DNA of 64,000 nucleotides from Falsibacillus pallidus (GCF_003350505.1 NZ_QQAY01000002.1:186001-250000); one strand, 5' to 3'. Positions 24,739 through 33,263 are shown, counted from the first letter of the stretch. Notes: generated from the sequence alone by a model not told the origin. Numbers and translations are program-made.

Positions 24739-25983
24739 ATGGATTTTAATTTTCCATCCATTGTTAATCAGCTTCTGATTGTTCTTTTTCCGATGTTGAT
24801 CTACCATTTATTTTTTCATGAAAAATCCATTGATAGAAAAAGAATAAAATCCAAATTAACATTCATTCTTTTAGTGATGATTGTTTTAACAATGACTTTT
24901 CCTATAGAAATTGAAAAAGGATACTTGTATGATTTTCGAGTCATCCCTTACTTTATTGCATTTTTCTATTGTGGAAGAATGCCGGGGATGCTCATATTCA
25001 TGACTATGCTCGCGTATCGCTTCTTTTTGGGAGGGACCGGCTTTTATGTCATACTCCTTAGTTATTCATTAAGTACAGCCCTATTGTGGTTTATATCTGT
25101 GAAATACGAAGGGTTCACATTGAGAGCAAAAGTCATGCTGGTAAGCTTATGCTATTGGATAAAAACAATCATGATGAGCTCCACACTTTTATTAATTGGA
25201 AGAACGGAACAAATTCATTTTATGATTCTCTTTTACCTCACATCATGGATCAGTTTGATCATTGTTGTTTTTATCATCGAAAATGTGAACCAGCAAAATG
25301 CGATCAACGAAGAAATGCAGCACGCCGAAAAGTTGAATATCATCAGCCAGCTCGCAGCTTCAGTGGCCCATGAAGTCCGCAATCCCATGACTTCCGTAAA
25401 TGGTTTTCTTCAGCTTATGAAGGATGATGACAATTTAAAGGATTCGCAGCGGCATTATATTTCAATAGCCCTGAACGAATTAAATCATGCACAATCTATC
25501 ATCAATGACTATTTATCCCTGGCAAAACCAAGTTCTGAAGGACTTTCAACCATCAACGTGTCGGAGGAAGTGGAGAAGACGATTGAATTGATGAAGTCCT
25601 ATTCCAATATTCAGAACATCCATATTGAAACGGAAATTGAGGACGATTTATATATGAAAGGCAATAAAGGAGAAGTGAAGCAAATTCTCGTCAATATCAT
25701 GAAAAATGGCATTGAAGCGATGGATAATGGGGGTACACTAAAGGTCCAAGTTTTTAACAAGCACGGAGCTGCCATGATCGAGATTTCAGATAGCGGAAAA
25801 GGAATGACCCACACGCAGCTGAAGAAGCTTGGTGTCCCTTTTTATACCACGAAAGAAAAAGGGACTGGTGTCGGAATGACGATAACGTTTCAGCTCGTCC
25901 ATGCCATGAAAGGCAAGATCGATGTTGAAAGCGAACCAGGAAAAGGGACGAGCATCAGGATTAAATTCCCGCTCGCTGCGTAG
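24739..25983 (+). CDS. Membrane sensor histidine kinase (5TM-LYT sensor)
   Basis: 414 residues. Five to six membrane segments (about 1-185) with the 5TMR_LYT pattern YDFRVIPYFIAFFY and MLAYRFFLGG; then HisKA with the phosphorylated His in SVAHEVRNPMTSVNGF (about 211-226) and HATPase_c with N box NIMKNGIEAM, G1 DSGKGM and G2 GTGVGM. It autophosphorylates and passes the phosphate to a response regulator. None is adjacent, so it is an orphan and may feed the sporulation phosphorelay like KinB. GAGGGG precedes ATG. Confidence 0.92.
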   Translation: MDFNFPSIVNQLLIVLFPMLIYHLFFHEKSIDRKRIKSKLTFILLVMIVLTMTFPIEIEKGYLYDFRVIPYFIAFFYCGRMPGMLIFMTMLAYRFFLGGTGFYVILLSYSLSTALLWFISVKYEGFTLRAKVMLVSLCYWIKTIMMSSTLLLIGRTEQIHFMILFYLTSWISLIIVVFIIENVNQQNAINEEMQHAEKLNIISQLAASVAHEVRNPMTSVNGFLQLMKDDDNLKDSQRHYISIALNELNHAQSIINDYLSLAKPSSEGLSTINVSEEVEKTIELMKSYSNIQNIHIETEIEDDLYMKGNKGEVKQILVNIMKNGIEAMDNGGTLKVQVFNKHGAAMIEISDSGKGMTHTQLKKLGVPFYTTKEKGTGVGMTITFQLVHAMKGKIDVESEPGKGTSIRIKFPLAA

Positions 25984-26162
25984 AAATATGTCAAAAAATG
26001 TATGAGAATTATATTTGATATTTTTTCGAAAAGGGAGTAATATACTTAATACAAGCTGCGTTGTACGTAACGATAATAAAGTTTTAACCTTTAAGCTGTA
26101 ATAGGGAGTTTTAATTGAAACCGGACTGGCAAGCCTCTGTCTATACGACAAGGAGGACATAC

Positions 26163-26306
26163 ATGAACGTTTCTGCGAACACCCACTTTGAGGAGTGGTG
26201 GTTTAAAACTTTCTTATATTATTTACGGCAATGGCGGCTCCTACATAATGCAAACGAACCAGTTCCCGATTGGGGCTGGTTTTTTTGTGTTGTAAATGGC
26301 CGCTAA
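26163..26306 (+). CDS. Aromatic-rich leader-like small ORF
   Basis: 47 codons with an excellent AAGGAGGA eight bases ahead. The first 41 residues include about 15 aromatics (HFEEWWFKTF, YYLRQW, DWGWFF). A terminator hairpin lies inside the frame at 26257-26287. This looks like a translation-controlled attenuator sensing aromatic amino-acid supply, though the stop codon lies after the terminator, which is unusual for attenuators. It could alternatively be a conserved structured RNA. The rest of 25984-26447 holds only this unit and the promoter of the next gene. Confidence 0.4.
   Translation: MNVSANTHFEEWWFKTFLYYLRQWRLLHNANEPVPDWGWFFCVVNGR
26257..26287 (+). terminator. Terminator inside leader-like ORF
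   Basis: AACCAG / CTGGTT outer arms with an inner CCC/GGG pairing, followed by TTTTTTT. Confidence 0.85.
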
Positions 26307-26447
26307 ATACATACCCAAACCATTCTTTACCCAAAATAGAGTATTGAGTGAGCAGATGTTTCGCTTTTTTTTCGAGTCCCGTAATACAATGAGTAAGCAT
26401 GAAAATGATGCTGAAAAATTAGAGCAAAAGAAGGGAGAACAACAAGA

Positions 26448-27569
26448 ATGAATGAAAAATTCAAACCTTTATTTAAAGAGTTTTCTTTTAAAAATATGAC
26501 GGTTAAAAACCGAATTGTCATGGCGCCGATGACAAACTTCCTTTCCGAACCGGATGGAACAGTTACGGAAAATGAGTTGAACTATTACGGCCGTCGATCT
26601 GATGGTCCTGGCATGGTCATCACAGCTTGTACCTATACGGTTCCTAATGGAAAAGGATTCCCAGGTGAGTTTGCCGGAGACAGGGACGAAATGATTCCAA
26701 GTTTGAAAAACCTCGCTGACACGATCAAAGGAAAAGGGGCGAAAGCTGTCCTGCAAATTTTCCATGGCGGCCGCGAATGCCCTCCAAACCTTGTACCAGA
26801 TGGGGATGTAGTGAGTGCGAGCGACGTGAAATCAAGCCAGGCTGGTGAACGGAAAGTTCCTCGTCCGTTGACGTCTGATGAAATCCATGAAATTATCAAA
26901 AGCTTTGGAGAAACAACAAGAAGAGCCATTGAAGCCGGATACGATGGAGTTGAAATCCATGGTGCGAATGGATATCTTCTTCAGCAATTTTTCTCCGCTG
27001 AGTCCAATCTTCGCGATGATGAGTGGGGCGGAAGTTTGGAAAAACGCATGAAGTTCCCGTTGGCAGTTGTGGATGAAGTGAAAAAAGCGGCTGAAAAAGC
27101 AGATCGTCCTTTCCTTGTCGGATACCGCTTCTCTCCTGAAGAGCCTTATGAAAATGGAATCACTATGGATGAGACGCTTGCCCTTTTAGATGAATTGTCT
27201 AAAAAAGATTTAGACTATCTTCATGTTTCACTCATGGAGTACAATTCCAAGGTTCGCCGCGGGGCAGATATCGACCGTTCCCGTTTAGAAGTTATCCAAG
27301 AACGCGTTGGTGAAAAAGTTCCAGTGATAGGTGTCGGTTCCGTTTACACAGCAGATGATGCTCTTAAGACAATGGAAAGCGGAGTACCATTGGTCGCGAT
27401 TGGCCGTGGATTGATCATTGAGCCTGATTGGGTGCAGAAAGTAGAAAGTGGACGCGAAAATGAGATCGAAACGGAGCTGGACTTGGAAGCACAGGATCGT
27501 CTTGTTGTTCCAGATCCGCTATGGAATGCAATTGTGAACTCACCGGGCTGGTTCCCTGGAGTAAAATAA
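26448..27569 (+). CDS. NADH:flavin oxidoreductase, old yellow enzyme family
   Basis: 373 residues, FMN-binding TIM barrel. Signatures: NRIVMAPMTNFLSEPDG (about 23-39), QIFHGGRECPP (about 104), GYDGVEIHGANGYLLQQF (about 165-182) and a C-terminal VPLVAIGRGLIIEPDWV phosphate-binding region. It transfers hydride from NAD(P)H to activated alkenes or other electrophiles. GAAGGGAG precedes ATG. Single gene with its own terminator; physiological substrate unknown. Confidence 0.92.
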   Translation: MNEKFKPLFKEFSFKNMTVKNRIVMAPMTNFLSEPDGTVTENELNYYGRRSDGPGMVITACTYTVPNGKGFPGEFAGDRDEMIPSLKNLADTIKGKGAKAVLQIFHGGRECPPNLVPDGDVVSASDVKSSQAGERKVPRPLTSDEIHEIIKSFGETTRRAIEAGYDGVEIHGANGYLLQQFFSAESNLRDDEWGGSLEKRMKFPLAVVDEVKKAAEKADRPFLVGYRFSPEEPYENGITMDETLALLDELSKKDLDYLHVSLMEYNSKVRRGADIDRSRLEVIQERVGEKVPVIGVGSVYTADDALKTMESGVPLVAIGRGLIIEPDWVQKVESGRENEIETELDLEAQDRLVVPDPLWNAIVNSPGWFPGVK

Positions 27570-27577
27570 TGATTTGT

Positions 27578-27608
27578 GCCGGACTTGAGTGATTCAGGTC
27601 CGGTTTTT
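27578..27608 (+). terminator. Terminator
   Basis: CCGGACTTGA / TTCAGGTCCGG arms followed by TTTTT. Confidence 0.88.
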
Positions 27609-27718
27609 CGTGTGTTTAGGTATTTAATGGCTAGAGAATCTCTTTTAATCGCGTTATCTTCATGCAAATTACGGAAAAAGCATGAAATTCATGGTGTCTT
27701 CAGCCTCGGCTGGGGGGC

Positions 27719-27830
27719 TATGCGCCAGAAATAAACGCCTATGCGCCGACTGTCAGGGCCTATGCGCGAAAAAATAGTTTTATGCGCCGCCAGATGAGTT
27801 TTATGCGCAAAAACCGTCTTCCTATGCGCC
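27719..27830. repeat. Helically phased 21-bp intergenic repeat (TATGCGCC word)
   Basis: TATGCGC(C/G/A) starts at 27719, 27740, 27761, 27781, 27802 and 27823: spacings 21, 21, 20, 21, 21. The 12-13 bases between copies differ. The same word in the same period occurs at 37188-37257. Confidence 0.92.
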
Positions 27831-27867
27831 AATGACAAAACGGACCCCCTAATTGTTAACATCATTC

Positions 27868-27990
27868 GACAAAACCCGGGTGGTGTCCAGCTCCAGCGCC
27901 TAGCCCCTCGAAGTCATAAGCCAAAACTCTACGGAAATCAGGATTTCCTCCGAGTTCCGTCTTATGCTGTCACTTTTACATGGCACCACT
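27868..27990. repeat. Composite dispersed repeat with hairpin
   Basis: Begins with an inverted copy of the CGACAAAA..GGTGGTGTC unit, then GTCCAGCTCCAGCGCCTAGC (from 27885), GTCATAAGCC, an imperfect hairpin (CTACGGAAATC / GATTTCCTCCG) and CCGTCTTATGCTG, ending with GTCACTTTTACATGGCACCA. The GTCCAGCTCC element is repeated at 28998-29103. Confidence 0.82.
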
Positions 27991-28045
27991 GTATTTTTGT
28001 ATTTTTCTGATTATGGTATGATGGGGTAAAAAGGGAGGAATTCGA

Positions 28046-28615
28046 GTGATTGGGATTTTTCAGCAGCTGCCGACATTGGAGACGGAACGCCTTCGTTTAC
28101 GGAAAGTGACAAAGAATGATGTCAAAGATATTTTTGAATATGCATCCATACCGGAGATTTCGAAATACACCCCTTGGGATTACCATGAAAATATGGGGAA
28201 AACGAAGGAGCTCGTCAATCTTCTAATAAAGAACTACCAGACGGACTGCGAAAGCGACTGGGCTATAGAATTAAAATTAGAAAAGAAAGTCATTGGACTT
28301 TGCGGTTTTGTCCGCTGGCATAAACATCATGGACGGATTGAACTTGCTTACTCCCTGTCGCCTGAATACTGGGGGAAAGGGATCATGACAGAAGCCGTAA
28401 CAGAAGTCATTGACTTTGGATTCAAAAAAATGAAGCTGAACCGCATCGGGGCCAAGACGATGCCAGAGAATACAGGCTCAGTGAAGCTGCTGGAAAAGGT
28501 CGGGATGAAGCAGGAGGGGCATCTACGCGACTATTGGATGGTCAATGGGAAGTTGGAGGATGTTCTTCTTTATTCTATCCTTAAAGGGGAGTGGGAATTA
28601 AAACTTTCTAGATGA
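28046..28615 (+). CDS. GNAT acetyltransferase, RimJ/RimL-like
   Basis: 189 residues from GTG 28046 (GGGAGGAATTC ahead). RimJ/RimL-type pattern: LETERLRLRKVTKNDVKDIF (about 11-30), GLCGFVRWHKHHGRIELAYS, SPEYWGKGIMTEAVTEVI (acetyl-CoA site, about 111-128) and ENTGSVKLLEKVGMKQEG. It acetylates an N-terminal or side-chain amine on an unknown target. The next small gene lies 17 bases downstream and is probably co-transcribed. Confidence 0.88.
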   Translation: MIGIFQQLPTLETERLRLRKVTKNDVKDIFEYASIPEISKYTPWDYHENMGKTKELVNLLIKNYQTDCESDWAIELKLEKKVIGLCGFVRWHKHHGRIELAYSLSPEYWGKGIMTEAVTEVIDFGFKKMKLNRIGAKTMPENTGSVKLLEKVGMKQEGHLRDYWMVNGKLEDVLLYSILKGEWELKLSR

Positions 28616-28632
28616 GAAAGGGGTTGGAGTGA

Positions 28633-28881
28633 GTGAATCGAACATTTGCTGCTGTTATGTTTTTCCTGATGGGAGCCATTCTATATAGTGCTTTTGCCAT
28701 TGTGCAAGCACTAGCTTCTATTTCCGGAAATGGGTATTCGAATGTTACATTTTATTTGAGTTTACTGGCAGTTATTATTGGCATAGCTCTCATAGTAAAA
28801 GAAAAAGATTACCGCGACAGTCTCAAAGAAGATGTGGAAAGAAAGCCGTCTTTTCTTGATAGGGACTTGGATAATGACTGA
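28633..28881 (+). CDS. Small two-helix membrane protein
   Basis: 82 residues from GTG 28633. Two hydrophobic segments (about 4-27 and 36-56) and a charged cytoplasmic tail (KEKDYRDSLKEDVERK). No family recognised. It follows the GNAT gene by 17 bases and is followed by a terminator. Confidence 0.65.
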   Translation: MNRTFAAVMFFLMGAILYSAFAIVQALASISGNGYSNVTFYLSLLAVIIGIALIVKEKDYRDSLKEDVERKPSFLDRDLDND

Positions 28882-28913
28882 TAAAGAAATCTTAAATCAA
28901 AAGAACCCCGCAT

Positions 28914-28942
28914 CCTCATTCAGGAGGAAACGGGGTTTTTTC
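28914..28942 (+). terminator. Terminator
   Basis: AACCCCG / CGGGGTT arms with an inner TCCT/AGGA pairing and TTTTTT. Confidence 0.85.
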
Positions 28943-28997
28943 GTTGTCTAGGAAATTAAAAAATATTACCTTGCGGATAGTTCATACAAGGTAGTCG

Positions 28998-29103
28998 ACG
29001 TCCAGCTCCAGCGCCTAGCCCCTCGAGTCATAAGCCGCTTCTCTAAGGAAATCAGGATTTCCTTAGAGTTCCGTCTTATGCTGATCGAGGCGCTTGCGCT
29101 TTT
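28998..29103. repeat. Dispersed cruciform repeat element, full copy
   Basis: GTCCAGCTCCAGCGCCTAGC then CTCGAGTCATAAGCC, a perfect 13-bp inverted repeat CTCTAAGGAAATC / GATTTCCTTAGAG (29041-29068), then CCGTCTTATGCTGATCGAGG and CGCTTGCGC. Outer arms CCTCGA/TCGAGG and CATAAG/CTTATG also pair, giving a long nested hairpin. A second copy lies 1.1 kb upstream. Confidence 0.85.
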
Positions 29104-29112
29104 GTTCTCTGT

Positions 29113-30078
29113 TCATCTATTAAACAACAATTCCATTTTCTTTTCGTTATATATTTTTTTCATTTCTTCGACGAGGGTCAGATACACGAGCCCATTGCCT
29201 TCTTCTTTTGGGGAATAGCCGAGCGGTACAGTCCTCTTGACGAGTTGGGCGTACAACTCTGGCTCAGTCAATTTGCGTTCAAACGTTTTCTGTGTCAATT
29301 CCTTAAGCAGGGCAAGTGATCCTGCCACATGTGGAGTGGCCATGGAAGTCCCGCTGAAAGTGGCGTATTTGCCGCCAAGGAAAGTGGATGTGATTTTTTC
29401 GCCTGGTGCAACCACATCGACCTCATTATTAGAGTTGGAAAAATCGGATGAACCACGCTCCAAGTTAACCGAACCGACGCTGATGACCTCATTGTATCCT
29501 CCTGGATAGCCGAATTCATCCGTTTCACTTCGTCCATCGCCTTCGTTTCCGGCTGCACAAACGACCAGGATGCCGTTTTCAAGCACGGCTTTTTTAATGA
29601 CATCGTGGAGTTCCTTCTCATCGCTTGGACCACCGAGCGACATAGAGATGATGTCCACTTTTTGGTCAATGGCGTATTGAATGGCGTTTGTGATCCATTC
29701 ATACTGCCCGGATCCATCTTTTCCTAGCACTTTCAGCATAAGGATTTCTGCCTCAGGCGCTACTCCTACAACGCCTTGTCCATTCATGCTGGCAGCAATC
29801 GTACCGCAAACATGGGTCCCGTGCCCGTTGTAATCCATGAAGCTGTTCGGATCGCCATTGTCATCCTCCGTGAAATTCCGGCCGCCAGCGATCCGGTCTT
29901 TCAAATCGGGGTGGCTGGTGTCGCAGCCAGTGTCCAGTACAGCCACTTTGATGCCGGTCCCCTTAGCCTGGCCCCAAATCTCGGGAGCTTTAATGAGTTC
30001 GACCCCTTTTGGAATTTCGTTTACTTCTGACAGCTGCTCAATCAATTGGTTAGGAACAAGCTTTACATATTTCTTCAT
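29113..30078 (-). CDS. ispA: Intracellular subtilisin-like serine protease
   Basis: 321 residues from ATG 30078 (GGAGGGG ahead); a longer frame to 30183 lacks a ribosome site. S8 catalytic triad: Asp49 in VAVLDTGCD, His86 in YNGHGTHVCG, Ser245 in FSGTSMATPH. No signal peptide, and the short N-terminal propeptide plus C-terminal tail are those of intracellular subtilisins, which degrade protein in the cytoplasm during sporulation. The propeptide inhibitory LIPY motif of IspA reads LVPN here. Monocistronic. Confidence 0.94.
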   Translation of the reverse strand: MKKYVKLVPNQLIEQLSEVNEIPKGVELIKAPEIWGQAKGTGIKVAVLDTGCDTSHPDLKDRIAGGRNFTEDDNGDPNSFMDYNGHGTHVCGTIAASMNGQGVVGVAPEAEILMLKVLGKDGSGQYEWITNAIQYAIDQKVDIISMSLGGPSDEKELHDVIKKAVLENGILVVCAAGNEGDGRSETDEFGYPGGYNEVISVGSVNLERGSSDFSNSNNEVDVVAPGEKITSTFLGGKYATFSGTSMATPHVAGSLALLKELTQKTFERKLTEPELYAQLVKRTVPLGYSPKEEGNGLVYLTLVEEMKKIYNEKKMELLFNR

Positions 30079-30486
30079 GCAAACCCCTCCTCCATCTATT
30101 TTCTTGAAGCTGCTCGTGTTGTTGATTATAGCGTAACATGAAGAGGAGGGGGAAACATAGGTTCGTAGGATGTGTTTTTTCAAAATATTCCAATAAAATC
30201 GTATGAAAATCGACTCATTTTTTTGAAATATAAATAAATTGAGAGAAGGGTGCTCAATTAGGAGTGAATTTCATGAATTCGGGAATATAGGAAAATAGTA
30301 GGGTGAAAAAATTAAGGTGAATTCCTTCCTCTTTGTGGCTACCTGAGTATTAATGGTAGAAATTTGTTGAAAAAGCCGCTATATTTGTCTGAGGAAGAAT
30401 TTACTATGACAGCATGAACATGAACGGTTTTTTTTCAGCAGCATGGTTCATTCGTCTTATACTTTTTTGACAAGAGGAGGGATCCT
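30079..30486. other. Intergenic region, nothing recognised
   Basis: AT-rich spacer between the divergent protease and diguanylate cyclase genes, expected to hold both promoters. I see no repeat, RNA or convincing small gene. Confidence 0.4.
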
Positions 30487-31593
30487 ATGATCAGCGTCAA
30501 AGAGTATTTCGTCAATCTCGGACTTATGATCACCATCATTTATTTAACGGGGTTTTTCTATAAACAATTCTTAGTAAAAATCAACGACCGTTTAAAAGAA
30601 TATATCCTAGTATTAATTGCCGTTTTTACAGGCTGGATTTCAATGATTTATGGCATCCATCTAACGAGTTCAGTCATATTTGATCTGCGGTTTATCCCGA
30701 TTATCCTGGCTGCCTTGTATGCTAGAAATGCACAACAGCTAATCTTTACAGGTCTTGGCATCGGCCTCATGAGATTTACGTTTGGTGTAACCGACGCAGC
30801 GTGGATTGGATTCTTAAATGTCTGCCTCATTTCGATGGCGGGATTGATCCTTTCACTAGTATCGAGAAGCTGGAGCTATCAGAAAAAAATGTGGTGGATG
30901 GTCATTGGGTTGAATGTGATTAATACGGCATTCATTGTCGCATTTGGCGTCCTTCCGGCAGAGGATACCCTCAAACTGATCATGCCGATCGTTTTCCCGA
31001 TCAACATTTTACTTAGTTTGCTCCTGGTTTGGATCGTTAAAGACTTGACCATGGAATATGTCTACAAACTTGAATTGATTGAAAAAGCAAGCATCGATCC
31101 ATTGACACAGCTCTATAATCGCCGGGCGTTTATGAGGTACTACAATGACTACACCGATTCTGAAGAGGAAATTCCTCCATTTTCAGTGGCATTCATCGAT
31201 ATCGACCACTTCAAAAAAGTGAATGATACGTATGGCCATATTTTCGGGGATAAAGTATTACAAAAAGTAAGCAGCATCATCTCAGAAAATCTCCGGGATA
31301 TTGATATCGTGGCAAGATATGGCGGTGAAGAATTCGTTGTTATCCTGCCAAACTGCGCGGAGGAGGATGCCATAAAGGTAATGGAGCGGATTCGGGTCGT
31401 TTTGGCAGAAGAACCTCTTATGATTAATCGGATTTCTACAGCCATCACGGTATCTGTGGGAATCGCATCCCTTCCTGATATTAAAAAAGAAAATCTTCTC
31501 ATGGCGGCAGATAAAGCACTTTATAGAGCTAAAAACAGCGGCCGCAACCAAGTTTTTAGTGCAGATGAAGAAATGCAGCTGGAGATGATTTGA
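30487..31593 (+). CDS. Diguanylate cyclase with 5TM-LYT membrane sensor
   Basis: 368 residues. Six membrane segments (about 1-190) with the 5TMR_LYT pattern FDLRFIPIILAALY and GIGLMRFTFG, then a GGDEF domain (about 205-360): DPLTQLYNRRAF, FIDIDHFKKVNDTYGH and the active GGEEF in ARYGGEEFVVILPN. It makes cyclic di-GMP from GTP. An RxxD inhibitory site is not evident. AGAGGAGGGA precedes ATG. Its sensor resembles that of the kinase at 24739. Confidence 0.93.
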   Translation: MISVKEYFVNLGLMITIIYLTGFFYKQFLVKINDRLKEYILVLIAVFTGWISMIYGIHLTSSVIFDLRFIPIILAALYARNAQQLIFTGLGIGLMRFTFGVTDAAWIGFLNVCLISMAGLILSLVSRSWSYQKKMWWMVIGLNVINTAFIVAFGVLPAEDTLKLIMPIVFPINILLSLLLVWIVKDLTMEYVYKLELIEKASIDPLTQLYNRRAFMRYYNDYTDSEEEIPPFSVAFIDIDHFKKVNDTYGHIFGDKVLQKVSSIISENLRDIDIVARYGGEEFVVILPNCAEEDAIKVMERIRVVLAEEPLMINRISTAITVSVGIASLPDIKKENLLMAADKALYRAKNSGRNQVFSADEEMQLEMI

Positions 31594-31687
31594 TTAAAAG
31601 AGGAATCCAGTTTCTATTTTACGGGTTCTCTTTTGAAGGTGAAAACAAGAAAAAACAACCTAAATCGCATAGCAATTAGCACTATAA

Positions 31688-31722
31688 ATCGCAGCGGATT
31701 TCGTTGCGGTTTTTTCTTTAAG
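31688..31722 (+). terminator. Possible terminator after diguanylate cyclase
   Basis: ATCGCAGCGG / TTGCGGT imperfect hairpin followed by TTTTTTC. Weak stem. Confidence 0.45.
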
Positions 31723-31753
31723 TACGAAGAAGGATTCAAAGATGCTTAATGGA

Positions 31754-31794
31754 ATATATAATAAGGATAAATATATAATAAGGATAAATATATA
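31754..31794. repeat. 17-bp tandem duplication
   Basis: ATATATAATAAGGATAA occurs twice back to back (31754-31770, 31771-31787), with the start of a third copy. Confidence 0.8.
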
Positions 31795-31891
31795 CACCCT
31801 CTTATTCAGTAAACGTAGCAAGTTGAATAAGGAATTTCTTTTTACTTGGAAGGATTTATATTCAAAATATGTTGAGGAGCTCGTGAATCAT

Positions 31892-32389
31892 ATGGAATCT
31901 ATTGGTAAATGCGAAGTGGAACTACGAGATATCACAGAGGAAGATCTTCCAATCTTTTTCGAACAACAACTAGATTCAACGGCGAACTATATGGCTGCCT
32001 TTACAACTAAAGACCCCACCGATATGGACGCATTTCTTGACCATTGGACAAAAATTATCGCTGACGAGACCATCACTATTAAGACTATATTATTCAATGG
32101 CATTGTCACAGGACACGTCTCGAACTTTGAACAGTTCGGCGAACCCGAAGTAAGCTACTGGATTGGGAAGGAATATTGGGGTAAAGGTATTGCAACTAAA
32201 GCGTTGTCAGAATTTCTTGAGTACATTAAGGTACGCCCACTCTATGCGCGTGCTGCTAAGGATAACCTCCCCTCCATCAGGGTATTGGAAAAATGCGGGT
32301 TTAAAATCATCTCTGAAGATGAAGGTTTTTCCAACGCTAGAGGCAAGGTTGTTGAAGAATTTATTTTGAGCCTAGAAAACGGATCTTGA
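31892..32389 (+). CDS. GNAT acetyltransferase
   Basis: 165 residues from ATG 31892; GAGGAG is 12 bases ahead, and the frame continues to 31742 through a tandem repeat that is unlikely to be coding. GTG 31883 is an alternative. RimJ-like pattern: VELRDITEEDLPIFFEQQ, SYWIGKEYWGKGIATKALSE (acetyl-CoA site, about 85-104), DNLPSIRVLEKCGFK. Substrate unknown. It begins an accessory gene stretch with several further GNATs. Confidence 0.85.
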   Translation: MESIGKCEVELRDITEEDLPIFFEQQLDSTANYMAAFTTKDPTDMDAFLDHWTKIIADETITIKTILFNGIVTGHVSNFEQFGEPEVSYWIGKEYWGKGIATKALSEFLEYIKVRPLYARAAKDNLPSIRVLEKCGFKIISEDEGFSNARGKVVEEFILSLENGS

Positions 32390-32450
32390 GTTAAAAAAAT
32401 TCTGTTGTTTAACTCAAGGGTGCTTTAATTGAATAATGGTATAAGAAAAT

Positions 32451-32478
32451 GACCAGACAAAAATCTGGTCGTTTTTGT
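32451..32478 (+). terminator. Terminator
   Basis: GACCAGA / TCTGGTC arms, six-base loop, TTTTT. Confidence 0.85.
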
Positions 32479-32686
32479 TGTTATTTTTATATCTAATTAA
32501 GATGCTATTTCACCTGCTAAAAACCTTGGTGAATTACGAGTTTCTCTTTCAAAATAGAACCGGTTAGTATCTATTGGACTCCATTTTTTGTGCAATGTGT
32601 TTTCTAAATTATCATACAATTCACAGGATTAAAAGGAAAATTATGCTAGAATGAAATTAATAAAAAATGAATTGGAGTGAAAATGC

Positions 32687-33238
32687 ATGGAAAATCGTTT
32701 AAAAAATGAATTATACAGCTGGTTGAAAGCTATTGTATTGGGACTGGTTATTGCAATGATTGTTAAAGTTTTTCTCTTCTCCTCCTATATAGTAGAAGGG
32801 AAATCTATGATGCCGACACTCCAAGACGGGAATCGATTAATTGTAAATAAAGTGAACTATGATTTCTCACAGCCCGGCCATGGGGATATTGTCATTTTTC
32901 ACGCAACACCCACTGATGATTACGTTAAACGAGTCATTGGGCTGCCGGGAGACACGATTGAATATAAGAACGACCAATTATATAGAAATGGCAAACCAGT
33001 TGCGGAACCATATTTAGATAAATATAAAACAGAAATTGAATCCGGATTTCTAACAGAAGACTTTACATTAAAAGCTTTGACCGGGAAAACACGTGTACCA
33101 AAAGGAAAGTTGTGGGTTATGGGGGATAATCGATTAAAAAGTTCGGATAGCAGAAAGCCATGGATCGGATTTGTAGACCAAAAAGAAGTTGTTGGAAAAG
33201 TGAGCTTCCGTTTAAATCCATTTACAGATTTTAAATAA
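32687..33238 (+). CDS. lepB: Signal peptidase I
   Basis: 183 residues, type SipS. One N-terminal membrane anchor (about 13-32), catalytic Ser40 in VEGKSMMPTL and Lys81 in DYVKRVIGLPGD, and box E WVMGDNRLKSSDSR. It cleaves signal peptides of secreted proteins on the outer face of the membrane. Bacillus genomes carry several such enzymes; here it sits among accessory genes rather than secretion genes. It is 25 bases ahead of a clamp-like gene. Confidence 0.93.
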   Translation: MENRLKNELYSWLKAIVLGLVIAMIVKVFLFSSYIVEGKSMMPTLQDGNRLIVNKVNYDFSQPGHGDIVIFHATPTDDYVKRVIGLPGDTIEYKNDQLYRNGKPVAEPYLDKYKTEIESGFLTEDFTLKALTGKTRVPKGKLWVMGDNRLKSSDSRKPWIGFVDQKEVVGKVSFRLNPFTDFK

Positions 33239-33263
33239 AAAAGTCTAGAAAAGAGAGATTATT

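Noticed and set aside
31742-31891. N-terminal extension of the GNAT gene
   Set aside because: The 50 extra codons run through a 17-bp tandem repeat with promoter-like TATAAT boxes and have no ribosome site; a GNAT needs no such extension.
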